Shown in pieces: positions 54,263 through 62,404 of a stretch of 64,000 nucleotides of DNA (the stretch's first letter is position 1; every line of letters starts with the position of its first letter). Position numbers and translations under genes: made by a program. Below the pieces are notes generated by a model, which was not told where the DNA came from, ran no database searches, and saw only the letters and a program-made list of their open reading frames with translations. The DNA is from a bacterium (GTDB lineage Bacteria > Sumerlaeota > Sumerlaeia > SLMS01), in the NCBI GenBank assembly GCA_016125005.1, contig WGMQ01000003.1, positions 82,833-146,832 of the forward strand, written 5' to 3'.

Positions 54263-55665
54263 AGCACATCGAGGAACGATTGCACCCACTTGAACACGTT
54301 GTGGCGCCGCACGGATTGCCGGAGACGGCTCATCCGGTCGCGGCGCTCGTCGTGGTGCATGTTCACGGCGCGATGAATGGTGTCGGCCATGGCCTCGCAG
54401 TCGTGTGGGTTCACCATGAGCGCCGCCGATTGCAACTGGGCGGCGGATCCGGCGAACTCGCTTAGGACCAGCACGCCGTTGTCATCGACGCAGGCCGCGC
54501 AGTACTCCTTGCTGACCAGGTTCATTCCGTCCTTGAGCGGCGTGACCAGACAGACCTCCGCTGCGCGATAATGACCGAGCAACTCAGTGAAGCTGAGCGC
54601 CTGATAGACGTAGTGGAGCGGCATCCAACCGCGGCGAGCAAAGCGACCATTGATCTCGCCGACCGTCTGGTCCATGCGCGCCTTCCAGGCCGCGTACTCC
54701 GGGATGTCCTGACGGCTCGGTACCACGATCTGAAGCATGGTCACCCGGCGATGCAGGTCCTGGTACTTTTCCAGGGCTCGTTCGAAGGCGCGGAACTTCG
54801 CGAGCAACCCCTTCGTATAGTCAAGCCGGTCGACGCCCAGCAGGATCTGCTGATCGGGGTATTCGCCGTGCAGATACCACGCCGCGTCCTCGACTTCCTT
54901 CGACCGGGCGCGATCCTCAAACTCCTTGGTGTCTATACTGATGGGGAAGTGCCCGGCCCGGGTCACGCGGTCGTCATGGCGAATGAGTGCGACGGTCTTG
55001 CCCGATTCGATCTCAGCGGTGGGAACGATGGTCCGAACACAAGCCAGGAAGTTCCTCAGGTCACGCTGCGTCTGGAGACCCACCAGATCGAAATCCAACA
55101 GCGACTTGACGAGCTGCTCACGCCAGGGCAGCCGCGCAAGGATGTCGGGCGACGGGAAAGGAATATGCAGGAAGAAGGTGAGCGGATTCGTCACGCCGCG
55201 GCTCCGCAGCTCGGTGGCCATGAGCATCAGCTGATAGTCGTTCACCCAGACGATGCCATCGCTCTCGATGGTTTGCGCGGTGACATCGGCAAAGATTCGA
55301 TTCGATTCGCAGTAGGCTTCCCACTTGGTGCGCTCGAATCGGGCGAAGCCGAGCAGGTCGTGGAAGAGTGGCCACAGCGTCTCGTTCGAGAAGCCGTAGT
55401 AGAACCCGTCCACCAGTGCTTCACTCAACTCGACGGGGATGAAGCGGCTGCCAATCTCAGAACCGAGTTCGTCCAGCAGCTTGTCGAGCGGTGCGCCCTG
55501 AGCGGTGCCTGGCCAGCCGATCCACGCGCCACCATACTGGCGGAGGATCGGGCGCAATGCCGTCACCAGTCCGCCGGATGCAGGCGCCACCTTCAGACTG
55601 CCGTCTTGCTGATTCTTCACGACGATGGGAAGTCGGTTCGAGACAACGTATAGAGATCTACTCAT
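54247..55665 (-). CDS. otsA: Trehalose-6-phosphate synthase OtsA
   Basis: GT20 enzyme forming trehalose 6-phosphate from a nucleotide-glucose and glucose 6-phosphate. The 472-residue product shows [55 protein letters not shown] and [12 protein letters not shown], in the family order. The open frame continues upstream through otsB to 56442, but that part is not family-like; the ATG at 55665 is followed by the family start and overlaps the otsB stop as ATGA. Glucose 6-phosphate links it to zwf in the same window. An antisense octamer lies at 54931. Confidence 0.95.
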   Translation of the reverse strand: MSRSLYVVSNRLPIVVKNQQDGSLKVAPASGGLVTALRPILRQYGGAWIGWPGTAQGAPLDKLLDELGSEIGSRFIPVELSEALVDGFYYGFSNETLWPLFHDLLGFARFERTKWEAYCESNRIFADVTAQTIESDGIVWVNDYQLMLMATELRSRGVTNPLTFFLHIPFPSPDILARLPWREQLVKSLLDFDLVGLQTQRDLRNFLACVRTIVPTAEIESGKTVALIRHDDRVTRAGHFPISIDTKEFEDRARSKEVEDAAWYLHGEYPDQQILLGVDRLDYTKGLLAKFRAFERALEKYQDLHRRVTMLQIVVPSRQDIPEYAAWKARMDQTVGEINGRFARRGWMPLHYVYQALSFTELLGHYRAAEVCLVTPLKDGMNLVSKEYCAACVDDNGVLVLSEFAGSAAQLQSAALMVNPHDCEAMADTIHRAVNMHHDERRDRMSRLRQSVRRHNVFKWVQSFLDVLQPGL

Positions 55666-56456
55666 GATTGGATGCTCCCTTGCAGGGTGATTTTCCAGCG
55701 ATGGAGGAACTCCTGGATGCCCTCGGGCATGGTGAGGCGGAGGTTGGCGCGCGTGCGGCGCGGTTCGTTGCGAACAAGGACGGACAGGCCGCGTGCGCCG
55801 AGCGCCGCGAAGCCATCCTCGTCCGTCAGGTCGTCGCCAAGGAACGCCACCGGTGGAATCTGCTCGGCGTGACCCAACAGCTCGCGGATCGCATCCCCTT
55901 TGGTGCGCCCGGGCGTGCAGAGTTCCAGGCCGCCATCGAACGACTTGATGAGCAGGCCGCTCGAATGGGCAGGCTCCGCCCAAAGACCCATTGTCTGCGC
56001 TTCCAGCGCGGCCCAGTCCGCCCGAGCACAGGACCGCCAGTGCACGGCGACGCACCCGGTCTTTTCCTCGACGCTGACTTGAGCAATGGCGTCGCGAGTG
56101 GCAGCGGCTGCCTCGGCGAGGGCCTGCTGCTGTTGCAGGTTCACGCCCACAATGCGTAATGCACCGCTCGTGTCGAGGTACTCGCGCCCATGACATCCCC
56201 AGATTTCGAGTCCCGTGGGAAACCCCGACACCTCCAGCAGCTCGCGGCACGGGCGCCCTGTGACAAAGACAACGCGCGTCCGGCGCTGGGCGACAATATC
56301 GGCAACCAACTCGCCCAATCCGGGCGCGGGGCGCGCTTCCATCCGGTTGGGGACAAAGGGGGCGATGGTGCCGTCGTAATCGAGCAACAACCATCCGGTG
56401 CCTTCCATCGCGAGGGCGCGGAAGAGGGACTCCTGAGACCAATGCGTTTCCATCAT
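55662..56456 (-). CDS. otsB: Trehalose-6-phosphate phosphatase OtsB
   Basis: HAD-superfamily phosphatase removing the phosphate from trehalose 6-phosphate. The 264-residue product contains the HAD nucleophile motif LLLDYDGTIAPF, VVFVTGRP, IWGCHGRE, and GDDLTDEDGF. It is upstream of otsA, coupled by ATGA. The start was placed at the ATG pair at 56456, giving METHWSQESLFRAL before the first motif; a longer frame to 56537 includes a segment without resemblance to the family. Together with otsA it forms a two-gene operon. Confidence 0.93.
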   Translation of the reverse strand: MMETHWSQESLFRALAMEGTGWLLLDYDGTIAPFVPNRMEARPAPGLGELVADIVAQRRTRVVFVTGRPCRELLEVSGFPTGLEIWGCHGREYLDTSGALRIVGVNLQQQQALAEAAAATRDAIAQVSVEEKTGCVAVHWRSCARADWAALEAQTMGLWAEPAHSSGLLIKSFDGGLELCTPGRTKGDAIRELLGHAEQIPPVAFLGDDLTDEDGFAALGARGLSVLVRNEPRRTRANLRLTMPEGIQEFLHRWKITLQGSIQS

Positions 56457-56617
56457 GCGCCCAGCATAGGACCCGCCCTCATCCTCAAACAACCCTAAAG
56501 TTCCCCGGTGGGATTGGCCAGTGGACGAGACGCGCAAGACCCTTGCGGTTGCAGGGCCGGTTGTCGACGCTGGCCGTGGACTTGGAAACCACGGATCGAG
56601 GCGCCAGGCACGGCGGC

Positions 56618-58117
56618 ATGAACCTTCCCATTCGCAAATCCCTCAAGGGCCGTCGGGCCGTCGTCATTGGCAGCACCCCCGCGGGGCTCTCCGCGGCGAT
56701 CTCCCTGGCGGTGCGGGGGGCACGCGTCGTGGTGCTTGAGGCGGGACCGGTACCTGCACCAGCCCTGCGACCCGTCACGGTGGAGGACTGGAACTTCCTC
56801 CCGCCCGCGCCACCGCTCACCTCGCCCGCGATCCTGGCCGAACTGGTATCGAGCGCCGGCCTCCGCCTGACGGATTTCGTCACGCTCGAGCGCGATGAAG
56901 TTGCGGCGCAGATTCGCCTCGGCAAGGAAGTCGTTCCCATCCCTCACGACCCGGGCTTGCTGGCCGGCGAGTTGGCCCGCATCGGCGAACTGGACACGAG
57001 AAAGCTCGAGTCCCTCTTCGGACGCATGGGCCGCCTGCGCGAAGGCGCCGATGGGCTGCTGCGGGCAAGGGCCATGGGAATCGCACCGCCTTTGGGGGCG
57101 CTCCGTATGCTCCCCGATCTGCTCGACGTGCGGACCGAGTGGCGCCAGGCACACGCCCGCTTCCCCGAATCGGCGGTTCGGACGCTGCTCATGTCCTTCC
57201 ATCCGCTCGCGGGGCTGATGCCGACCACACGGAGCAATGCATACTGGCGCTGGCTCGGCGAATTCCTCCTCACGGGTGGATGGCGGGTCGAAGGCGGACA
57301 TCAGGAGCTCACCCGCGCCATGCTTCGGCTCTGCGATCTGCTCTCCGTGCGCGTCATCTGCCGCGCGAAGGTCGAGCGCGTTGAGTTGAAGAACGGCTGC
57401 GTGAAGCAGGTGGTGGCCGGAGGCGGCCAGAAGGAGTTGGCGGCGAGTCTGGTCGTGGTCGCGGACGGCCTGGATGCAGCGCGCTACATCCCGCTGGTCG
57501 AGGAACTGCGCGGCCCCCGCCCTGCGGCGCGGCAGGCACTGCTGACCCTGTACCTCGGCCTGAACAACAAGCAGGATCTGGAAACGCCCGTGACCCTGCT
57601 CCCTTCGGGCGAGGCCAACGAGGAATCGCGCGCCATCGAGCGCTGGCACGTGCCGGCGGGAATACCGTCCCTTGCCATCATGAAGTGCGAGGCTCCGGAG
57701 GGGGAGGATCTGCCCGAGCCTGAGGTGTCCCCGGAGGAAGACGGCGAACAGGCCACAAAGACCCGCATCGCCGTGCGCGCCGTGGTTCCCGCCGCCAGTT
57801 CCGCGTGGCGATGGAACGAGGACCAACGTGACCAGGAAAAGCGACTCATCGTGGAGAGACTGGACGAGGCAGGCGTGCTCAAGAAGGCTGGGGACGGGCT
57901 CGAGGTCTCCGAACTGCGCCTGACTCCGCTCATGACGGGCGGGGTGCAGGGCGATTACGCGTGGCGTGGGCTCCTGCGCCACCCCAGAAAGAAACAGACG
58001 ATCGGCGGCCTTTACGATTGCCGAGACGCTCAGTTGGCTGGCTGGTCATTCGCATCTGAGATTCTATCGGGCATGGCTGTGGCCGTCAGGGCCGCCCGGG
58101 ACGCCAAAGGGGAATAG
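56618..58117 (+). CDS. FAD-dependent oxidoreductase, phytoene desaturase (CrtI)-like
   Basis: A 499-residue flavoprotein of the CrtI/amine oxidase-type group. The N-terminal dinucleotide-binding segment reads RRAVVIGSTPAGLSAAISLAVRGARVVVLEAGP, where the usual GxGxxG is GSTPAG. The later part has LTGGWRVEGGHQELTRAMLRL, matching the substrate-site region YPxGGxxxLxxAL of carotenoid desaturases, and the C-terminus GGLYDCRDAQLAGWSFASEILSGMAVA matches the FAD-binding end. Substrate unknown. An acidic insert (EAPEGEDLPEPEVSPEEDGEQ) interrupts the C-terminal half. The start at 56618 follows the family; the frame begins earlier. It is divergent from otsB and 4 bases from the PilZ gene. Confidence 0.75.
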   Translation: MNLPIRKSLKGRRAVVIGSTPAGLSAAISLAVRGARVVVLEAGPVPAPALRPVTVEDWNFLPPAPPLTSPAILAELVSSAGLRLTDFVTLERDEVAAQIRLGKEVVPIPHDPGLLAGELARIGELDTRKLESLFGRMGRLREGADGLLRARAMGIAPPLGALRMLPDLLDVRTEWRQAHARFPESAVRTLLMSFHPLAGLMPTTRSNAYWRWLGEFLLTGGWRVEGGHQELTRAMLRLCDLLSVRVICRAKVERVELKNGCVKQVVAGGGQKELAASLVVVADGLDAARYIPLVEELRGPRPAARQALLTLYLGLNNKQDLETPVTLLPSGEANEESRAIERWHVPAGIPSLAIMKCEAPEGEDLPEPEVSPEEDGEQATKTRIAVRAVVPAASSAWRWNEDQRDQEKRLIVERLDEAGVLKKAGDGLEVSELRLTPLMTGGVQGDYAWRGLLRHPRKKQTIGGLYDCRDAQLAGWSFASEILSGMAVAVRAARDAKGE

Positions 58118-58121
58118 CATC

Positions 58122-58592
58122 GTGCTCAATTGGCTGAAGCGCTACCTGAACACGGAACGTCAGTCAGGAGAGCAACCAAGTCTCGCTTCCGCGGCCGAGC
58201 CGGATCCGGAGATGCCGACGTCAGAACGGCGTCTGCACCGCCGCGTTTCGGTGGGACTCGATGCCCGCGCCCATGTCGACCACGATAAACTGGGACCCAT
58301 CGCCACTCAGGGCAAAGTAATGGACGTCTCCCTCGGGGGACTTCGTTTCCGCGCCACCGACATCCGCCACGATAAGGTCATCGGAATCCTGAAGGGTTCC
58401 CGCGGTATATCGATCCGCGTTGTCGGTAAGGACGGTGAGCCGGTCGAGTTTCATGGCACCATCCAGTGGGTCGATCATCACGACCGCACGCTGGCCCTTC
58501 CCGAGCATTGCTACCTTGGCATGGCGTTCGGGCGGCTTGATTCCCGCCAGACGGCACTCCTTCACCACTTGCTGGATGCGGAGAGCTCCTGA
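58122..58592 (+). CDS. PilZ-domain protein (cyclic-di-GMP binding)
   Basis: A 156-residue protein of which about residues 35-150 form a PilZ domain. The ligand motifs are visible: RRLHRRVSV (RxxxR) and DVSLGGLRF (DxSxxG). PilZ domains bind cyclic di-GMP to control motility, surface attachment or export, which fits the pseudopilin-like and adhesin-like genes in this window, though no direct link exists. The GTG at 58122 follows the oxidoreductase stop (TAG) by 4 bases, so the two genes are likely co-transcribed. Confidence 0.85.
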   Translation: MLNWLKRYLNTERQSGEQPSLASAAEPDPEMPTSERRLHRRVSVGLDARAHVDHDKLGPIATQGKVMDVSLGGLRFRATDIRHDKVIGILKGSRGISIRVVGKDGEPVEFHGTIQWVDHHDRTLALPEHCYLGMAFGRLDSRQTALLHHLLDAESS

Positions 58593-58720
58593 ACTTGCTC
58601 TTTCGTTTTATTTGAACGCCCATTCACAAGTCTGGACAGTGTTGACGGGAGAGCCCGGGTCGACCCACAATTCCCCACTCAATGTTTCACCCCATACCAT
58701 CTCCCGAAAGGAGAACCCCG

Positions 58721-59338
58721 ATGCATTCTTTTGTTCGCGCCATGTGCCTGCTGATCGCCGTGGCCACTTTCGCCGGGTGCTCAACCTCCCGCACCACCAC
58801 CACCCCGCGGACTGCGATCGAGCAGGCACTCGTGTCCCAATCCGCCGAGTGGGCGCTCGAGAAGTTCGAAGACCCCAACATGTCCGGCAAGACCTTCACC
58901 TTCGACGACTCGCAGTTCGACGCCGTCGACAAGGCCTTCTCCCTTTCCGCCCTTCGCCTGCAACTCCTCAAGTTTGGTCTCAAGGAAGCCAAGGCTGACG
59001 AGGCAGAGCTGATCGCCCGCCCGCGCTCCGCCGTCTCCTCGATCGACGACAGCAGCTTCCTGATTGGTATTCCGGAACTCCCCATCATCATTCCCGGCGC
59101 CGGTTCGGTCAGCATCCCGGAAATCGCCCTTCTTGGCTATAACAAGCAGATCGGCATGAACCGCATGGGCATGTACGCGGCAGAGCGCGAGTCCGGCTCC
59201 CTGGCCCATGATTTTGGCATTTCCGCCTCCCGAGCCCACTACGTACGCTGGCGCGTGCTCTTCTTCATCAGCTTCCGCCACACGAACCTGGAAGAGCCCT
59301 ATCGCCGCGCCGCCAAGACTGGCGTCAACGTCGAGTAA
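58721..59338 (+). CDS. Predicted lipoprotein (DUF6655-like)
   Basis: A 205-residue lipoprotein with signal peptide MHSFVRAMCLLIAVATFAGC and lipobox TFAGC. The mature start STSRTTTTPRTAIEQALVSQSAEWALEKF resembles DUF6655-type proteins, which carry a short Thr-rich leader and a helical first half. Later LPIIIPGAGSVSIPEIALLGYNKQ and a final arginine-rich helix appear. Function unknown. A textbook AAAGGAG is located 8-9 bases before the ATG. It precedes the MscS channel gene by 36 bases on the same strand. Confidence 0.7.
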   Translation: MHSFVRAMCLLIAVATFAGCSTSRTTTTPRTAIEQALVSQSAEWALEKFEDPNMSGKTFTFDDSQFDAVDKAFSLSALRLQLLKFGLKEAKADEAELIARPRSAVSSIDDSSFLIGIPELPIIIPGAGSVSIPEIALLGYNKQIGMNRMGMYAAERESGSLAHDFGISASRAHYVRWRVLFFISFRHTNLEEPYRRAAKTGVNVE

Positions 59339-59374
59339 TTTCCCACATCTCACCCACCTCCGAGGACCACTTGC

Positions 59375-60235
59375 GTGTTACTTCTGGCTCAAGCTGCATC
59401 ATCCGCCCCCGCTGAGTATGTCGACAAGGCCACCCAGTGGCTTGTCGAGAACGGCGCCAACCTGGCCATGCGCCTGCTCGGCGCGGTCATTCTCTACGTT
59501 GTTGGCAAGGTCATCATCGGTATCGCCCTGACCTTGACGGAGAAGTCCCTCAACCGAACCACCAACCTCAAGCCGCTGCTCCGCAGCTTCATCCAGGGCT
59601 CCGTCAAGAATGTGCTCTGGATCGTGCTATGGGTCATGCTTCTGGCGCAGTTGGGTGTTGAGGTGGGTCCCATCGTCGCCAGCCTGGGCGTCGCGGGATT
59701 TGTGCTGGGCTTTGCGTTCCAAAACACGCTCAGCAACTTCGCCGCAGGCCTCATGCTTCTGGCAAACAGCCCCTTCGAGGCTGGTGACTTTGTCGAGGCC
59801 GCCGGTCACATGGGAACCGTGAAGGAACTCAACCTCATGGCCACCACGCTCGCCAGCCCCGACAACAAGCGGATCACGCTCCCCAACAGCACCGTGTGGG
59901 GCGCCCCGATCGTCAACTACTCGGTGCTTGGTACCCGCCGCGTGGAGATCAAGCTCTCGATTTCCTACGGATCGGACATCAACAAGGCGAAGCAGATTGT
60001 CCAGGAGCTGATGAAGGCGGACGCGCGCGTCCTTCAGGACCCCGCCCCCATGTGCGAGGTCCTGGCGCATGGCTCCTCGTCCATCGACCTGGTGGCTCGT
60101 CCCTGGACCAAGGTCGCCGATTACTGGGGCGTCTTCTTCGAGCTCAACCAGAAGATCAAGGAAGGCTTCGACCAGAACGGCATCGAGATCCCCTTCCCGC
60201 AGATGGTTCTGCACCAGCCCAAGGCCAAAGCCTGA
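59375..60235 (+). CDS. Small-conductance mechanosensitive channel, MscS family
   Basis: A 286-residue channel that opens on membrane tension to release solutes. Three spans are visible in the N-terminal 120 residues, the third being the pore helix GVAGFVLGFAFQNTLSNFAAGLMLL with the usual Gly/Ala pattern, followed by the soluble beta domain (VTLPNSTVWGAPIVNYS region) and the C-terminal alpha/beta domain. Length is typical of short MscS. The GTG at 59375 has GAGGA 9 bases upstream. Trehalose genes nearby, also osmotic-stress related, make a functional theme. A strong terminator follows. Confidence 0.93.
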   Translation: MLLLAQAASSAPAEYVDKATQWLVENGANLAMRLLGAVILYVVGKVIIGIALTLTEKSLNRTTNLKPLLRSFIQGSVKNVLWIVLWVMLLAQLGVEVGPIVASLGVAGFVLGFAFQNTLSNFAAGLMLLANSPFEAGDFVEAAGHMGTVKELNLMATTLASPDNKRITLPNSTVWGAPIVNYSVLGTRRVEIKLSISYGSDINKAKQIVQELMKADARVLQDPAPMCEVLAHGSSSIDLVARPWTKVADYWGVFFELNQKIKEGFDQNGIEIPFPQMVLHQPKAKA

Positions 60236-60262
60236 TACGGGCATCCTCGGCACAGTTCCTCA

Positions 60263-60298
60263 ACGGCGCGGCGCTTCGGCTCCGCGCCGTTTTTCTTT
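60263..60298 (+). terminator. Intrinsic terminator after mscS
   Basis: Stem ACGGCGCGG / CCGCGCCGT with a 10-base loop containing CTTCGG, followed by TTTTTCTTT. It is the clearest Rho-independent terminator in the window. Confidence 0.92.
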
Positions 60299-60373
60299 GC
60301 TCCCCGGGAACGACACTTGCGCAACAATCGGCGATCGATAAGCGTGACCCAACCGCACCACGAAAGGCCCTAC

Positions 60374-60946
60374 ATGCTGCTTCGCTACCTCCTCTGCGCC
60401 CTGCTTGCCCTCACGTCATCCTTCGGGATGGCCGCAGCAAACACCACCGACAAGGACTCCAAGATGGATCTGCTCAGCGTTCCCTTCCTCAACACAGACG
60501 GCACCACCGAGACCCTTTCCCTCTACAAAGGGAAGGTTGTCCTGGTCGTGAACGTCGCCTCCAAGTGCGGCTATACGCCACAGTACGCCGGATTGGAGAA
60601 GCTTTATCGCGACAATCTCGGCGACGGATTGGTGGTGGTTGCCTTCCCGTCCAACGATTTCGGCGGCCAGGAACCGGGCACCGATCTGGAAATCCTCAAC
60701 TTCTGCCGCTCGAAGTACGACGTCACCTTCCCGGTCAAATCCAAGATGAGCACCAAGGGTCCCGGCAAGAGCCCCCTCTACGCCGCACTGACTTCCCCCT
60801 CTGGTCCCTATCCCGGTGAGGTGGCCTGGAACTTCGAGAAGTTCCTCATCGGCCGTGACGGCCAGATGCTCGGTCGCTTCAAGTCCTCGGTCCGCCCCGA
60901 CAGCCCGGAGCTGACGGAAGCCATCGCCAAGGCCCTCGCGAAGTAA
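60374..60946 (+). CDS. Glutathione peroxidase family protein (exported, Cys type)
   Basis: A 190-residue thioredoxin-fold peroxidase reducing hydroperoxides. Hallmarks: KVVLVVNVASKCGYTPQYAGLE with Cys in place of selenocysteine, FPSNDFGGQEPG, and WNFEKFLIGRDG. Unlike cytoplasmic GPx it has an N-terminal hydrophobic signal (LLRYLLCALLALTSSFGMAAA), so it probably works in the periplasm. The ATG at 60374 is preferred because the upstream codons (from 60317) lack signal-like character and lie in the mscS terminator region. Thioredoxin rather than glutathione may be the donor, as in many bacterial members. Confidence 0.9.
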   Translation: MLLRYLLCALLALTSSFGMAAANTTDKDSKMDLLSVPFLNTDGTTETLSLYKGKVVLVVNVASKCGYTPQYAGLEKLYRDNLGDGLVVVAFPSNDFGGQEPGTDLEILNFCRSKYDVTFPVKSKMSTKGPGKSPLYAALTSPSGPYPGEVAWNFEKFLIGRDGQMLGRFKSSVRPDSPELTEAIAKALAK

Positions 60947-61044
60947 CTTTGACCTTCCCCGGTTCCTGCGCCTGCCGGAGCGCCACGCTTTGATGTGACG
61001 GAAGTTACGGCGTTTTGGAAGTGGACCCCGCCTGTTTGCAACGA

Positions 61045-61084
61045 CGCCCTCCGCTCTCAATGGGCCGGAGGGCGCTCCTGTTTC
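61045..61084 (+). terminator. Hairpin, probable terminator of the peroxidase transcript
   Basis: CGCCCTCCG pairs with CGGAGGGCG across a 12-base loop; the sequence CTCCTGTTTCC follows. The T run is short, so termination may be weak. Confidence 0.5.
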
Positions 61085-61228
61085 CAGTAGCCTCGGACGG
61101 GGTCGTCCGGCTTCCCGCGCCGCGAATCGGAGCACGCCTTCGGGGCGTGAAGGTTCCCTAATGCACCGTCGGCGCTGCCGCAGAGGGAAAACCGGGGAAG
61201 GTTCGCTCCCCCCTTACCCAACAATGAA

Positions 61229-61256
61229 CCGACCGCCCCGGGTGGGGCGGTCGGTG
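61229..61256 (-). terminator. Perfect 12-bp hairpin downstream of DUF1611 gene
   Basis: ACCGACCGCCCC pairs exactly with GGGGCGGTCGGT around GGGT. On the minus strand it is 24 bases after the stop of the DUF1611 gene and is followed by TTCATTGTTG, a loose T-rich tail. Position suggests a terminator for the dgcA-dgcN transcript. Confidence 0.55.
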
Positions 61257-61279
61257 GCAAAACCAGATTGTCGCGGCGG

Positions 61280-62353
61280 TTACATGCCGATGCGCTTCTT
61301 GTGATCCGCTAGGGCGGCGACGAGCTTGTCCGGTCCGAAGCGGATCGGGTCGGTGGCGGGAACGCCCAGCTCGCGCTCCGCAGCGGCGATGGCCGCGCGG
61401 GCCTCTTCTTCCGACGTACCAGAGGTATTCAGCGACACACCCACCAGATGGGGGCGACGGAACGGGCTGGCCAGGTCGAGGTACGGCTGGATCACCTGGG
61501 TCAGGGACGGGATGGGGACGTCCTTGATGTTGGAGATCTCTTTGCGCGTGAGCTGATGGTTGAGGATGATCGAGTGGGGAATCGAACCGTGGAGCAGCGC
61601 CAGCGTCACCGAGCTGAAGCCCGGGTGCAGCAGTGAGCCCTGACCTTCCACCAGAATCATGTCGGCGTTGCCGTCGACGCTCATGACGTCGCGCTCAACG
61701 CAGCCAGCCATGAAGTCGCCGGGAATCGCGTCGATGGGGGAGCCCCAACCGGCGATCGCGATGCCGCACTGGCCCGTGGCGATGAACTCGGTCTTGATGC
61801 CCTGCTTCTTGGCGCAGCGATCCACCTCGAGGGCCACGGTCATCTTGCCGATGGCGCAATCGCTGCCGACCATCAGGGAGATGTAGCTCTTCGACCAGCG
61901 GGCGAGGCCGCCGCCGACGGGGAGCTTCTTGCCGGGGCGACGAATGTCCCACAGCTTCACGCCCTTGGCCTTCGCCGCGGCGCTGATTTCCGGGTCCTCT
62001 TCCATGAAGTCGTGCAGGCCCGCGTAGACGTCGAGACCAGCGTCGATCGCTTCCAGAATCGCCGCACGCATGTAATCGGGAAGCTGGCCGCCGGCGGGGG
62101 TGATGCCGATCAGCATCGCCTCGGGCTTGAAGGCGAGAGCCTCCTTGAGGCTGGCAACAACGGGAACCGCGCCACCGAAACCGATAACCTGCTCAGCGGT
62201 CTTGCCGGCCTGGGTCGAATCGATGACGGCCAGGTTGGTGTGGTACCCGTAGCGAAGCACGCCCGTGGTCATCTTCGAATTACGGAGGGAGAACTTTCCT
62301 TCCGCCAGGTGGATCAGCCGCTTCGGGGGGATCGCCTGCTTGGAGACAGTCAT
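61280..62353 (-). CDS. DUF1611 protein, DgcN-like (D-glutamate N-acetyltransferase)
   Basis: A 357-residue cytoplasmic protein of the DUF1611/DgcN family; a characterised marine member acetylates D-glutamate, feeding a D-glutamate degradation route with DgcA. Features: FGGAVPVVASL, LIGITPAGGQLPDYMR, VGSDCAIGKMTVALEVDRCAKKQG (P-loop-like), ATGQCGIAIAGWGSPIDAIPGDFMAG, and GQGSLLHPGFSSVTLALLHGS. It lies 51 bases after the epimerase gene on the same strand, the arrangement known for dgcA and dgcN. D-Glu from peptidoglycan recycling is the likely source. Family firm; reaction inferred. Confidence 0.82.
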   Translation of the reverse strand: MTVSKQAIPPKRLIHLAEGKFSLRNSKMTTGVLRYGYHTNLAVIDSTQAGKTAEQVIGFGGAVPVVASLKEALAFKPEAMLIGITPAGGQLPDYMRAAILEAIDAGLDVYAGLHDFMEEDPEISAAAKAKGVKLWDIRRPGKKLPVGGGLARWSKSYISLMVGSDCAIGKMTVALEVDRCAKKQGIKTEFIATGQCGIAIAGWGSPIDAIPGDFMAGCVERDVMSVDGNADMILVEGQGSLLHPGFSSVTLALLHGSIPHSIILNHQLTRKEISNIKDVPIPSLTQVIQPYLDLASPFRRPHLVGVSLNTSGTSEEEARAAIAAAERELGVPATDPIRFGPDKLVAALADHKKRIGM

Positions 62354-62404
62354 GGGTGAGGGACTCCGAATGATGGATGAGGTGATCCGGCAAACACCGG
62401 ATGA

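Larger units (their letters stand above)
60947..61279. other. Intergenic region with several hairpins between convergent genes
   Basis: About 330 bases after the peroxidase gene with at least two clear inverted repeats (61045-61074 and 61229-61256). No open frame with coding character and no tRNA. A small RNA is possible but not recognised. Confidence 0.5.

Noticed and set aside
56495..57982. A 495-codon minus-strand frame opposite the CrtI-like gene
   Set aside because: The plus strand gives a recognised FAD protein; the minus product is arginine- and alanine-rich shadow sequence.
60374..60946. Selenoprotein glutathione peroxidase
   Set aside because: The active-site residue is Cys (TGC in KCGYTP), with no in-frame TGA at that site.
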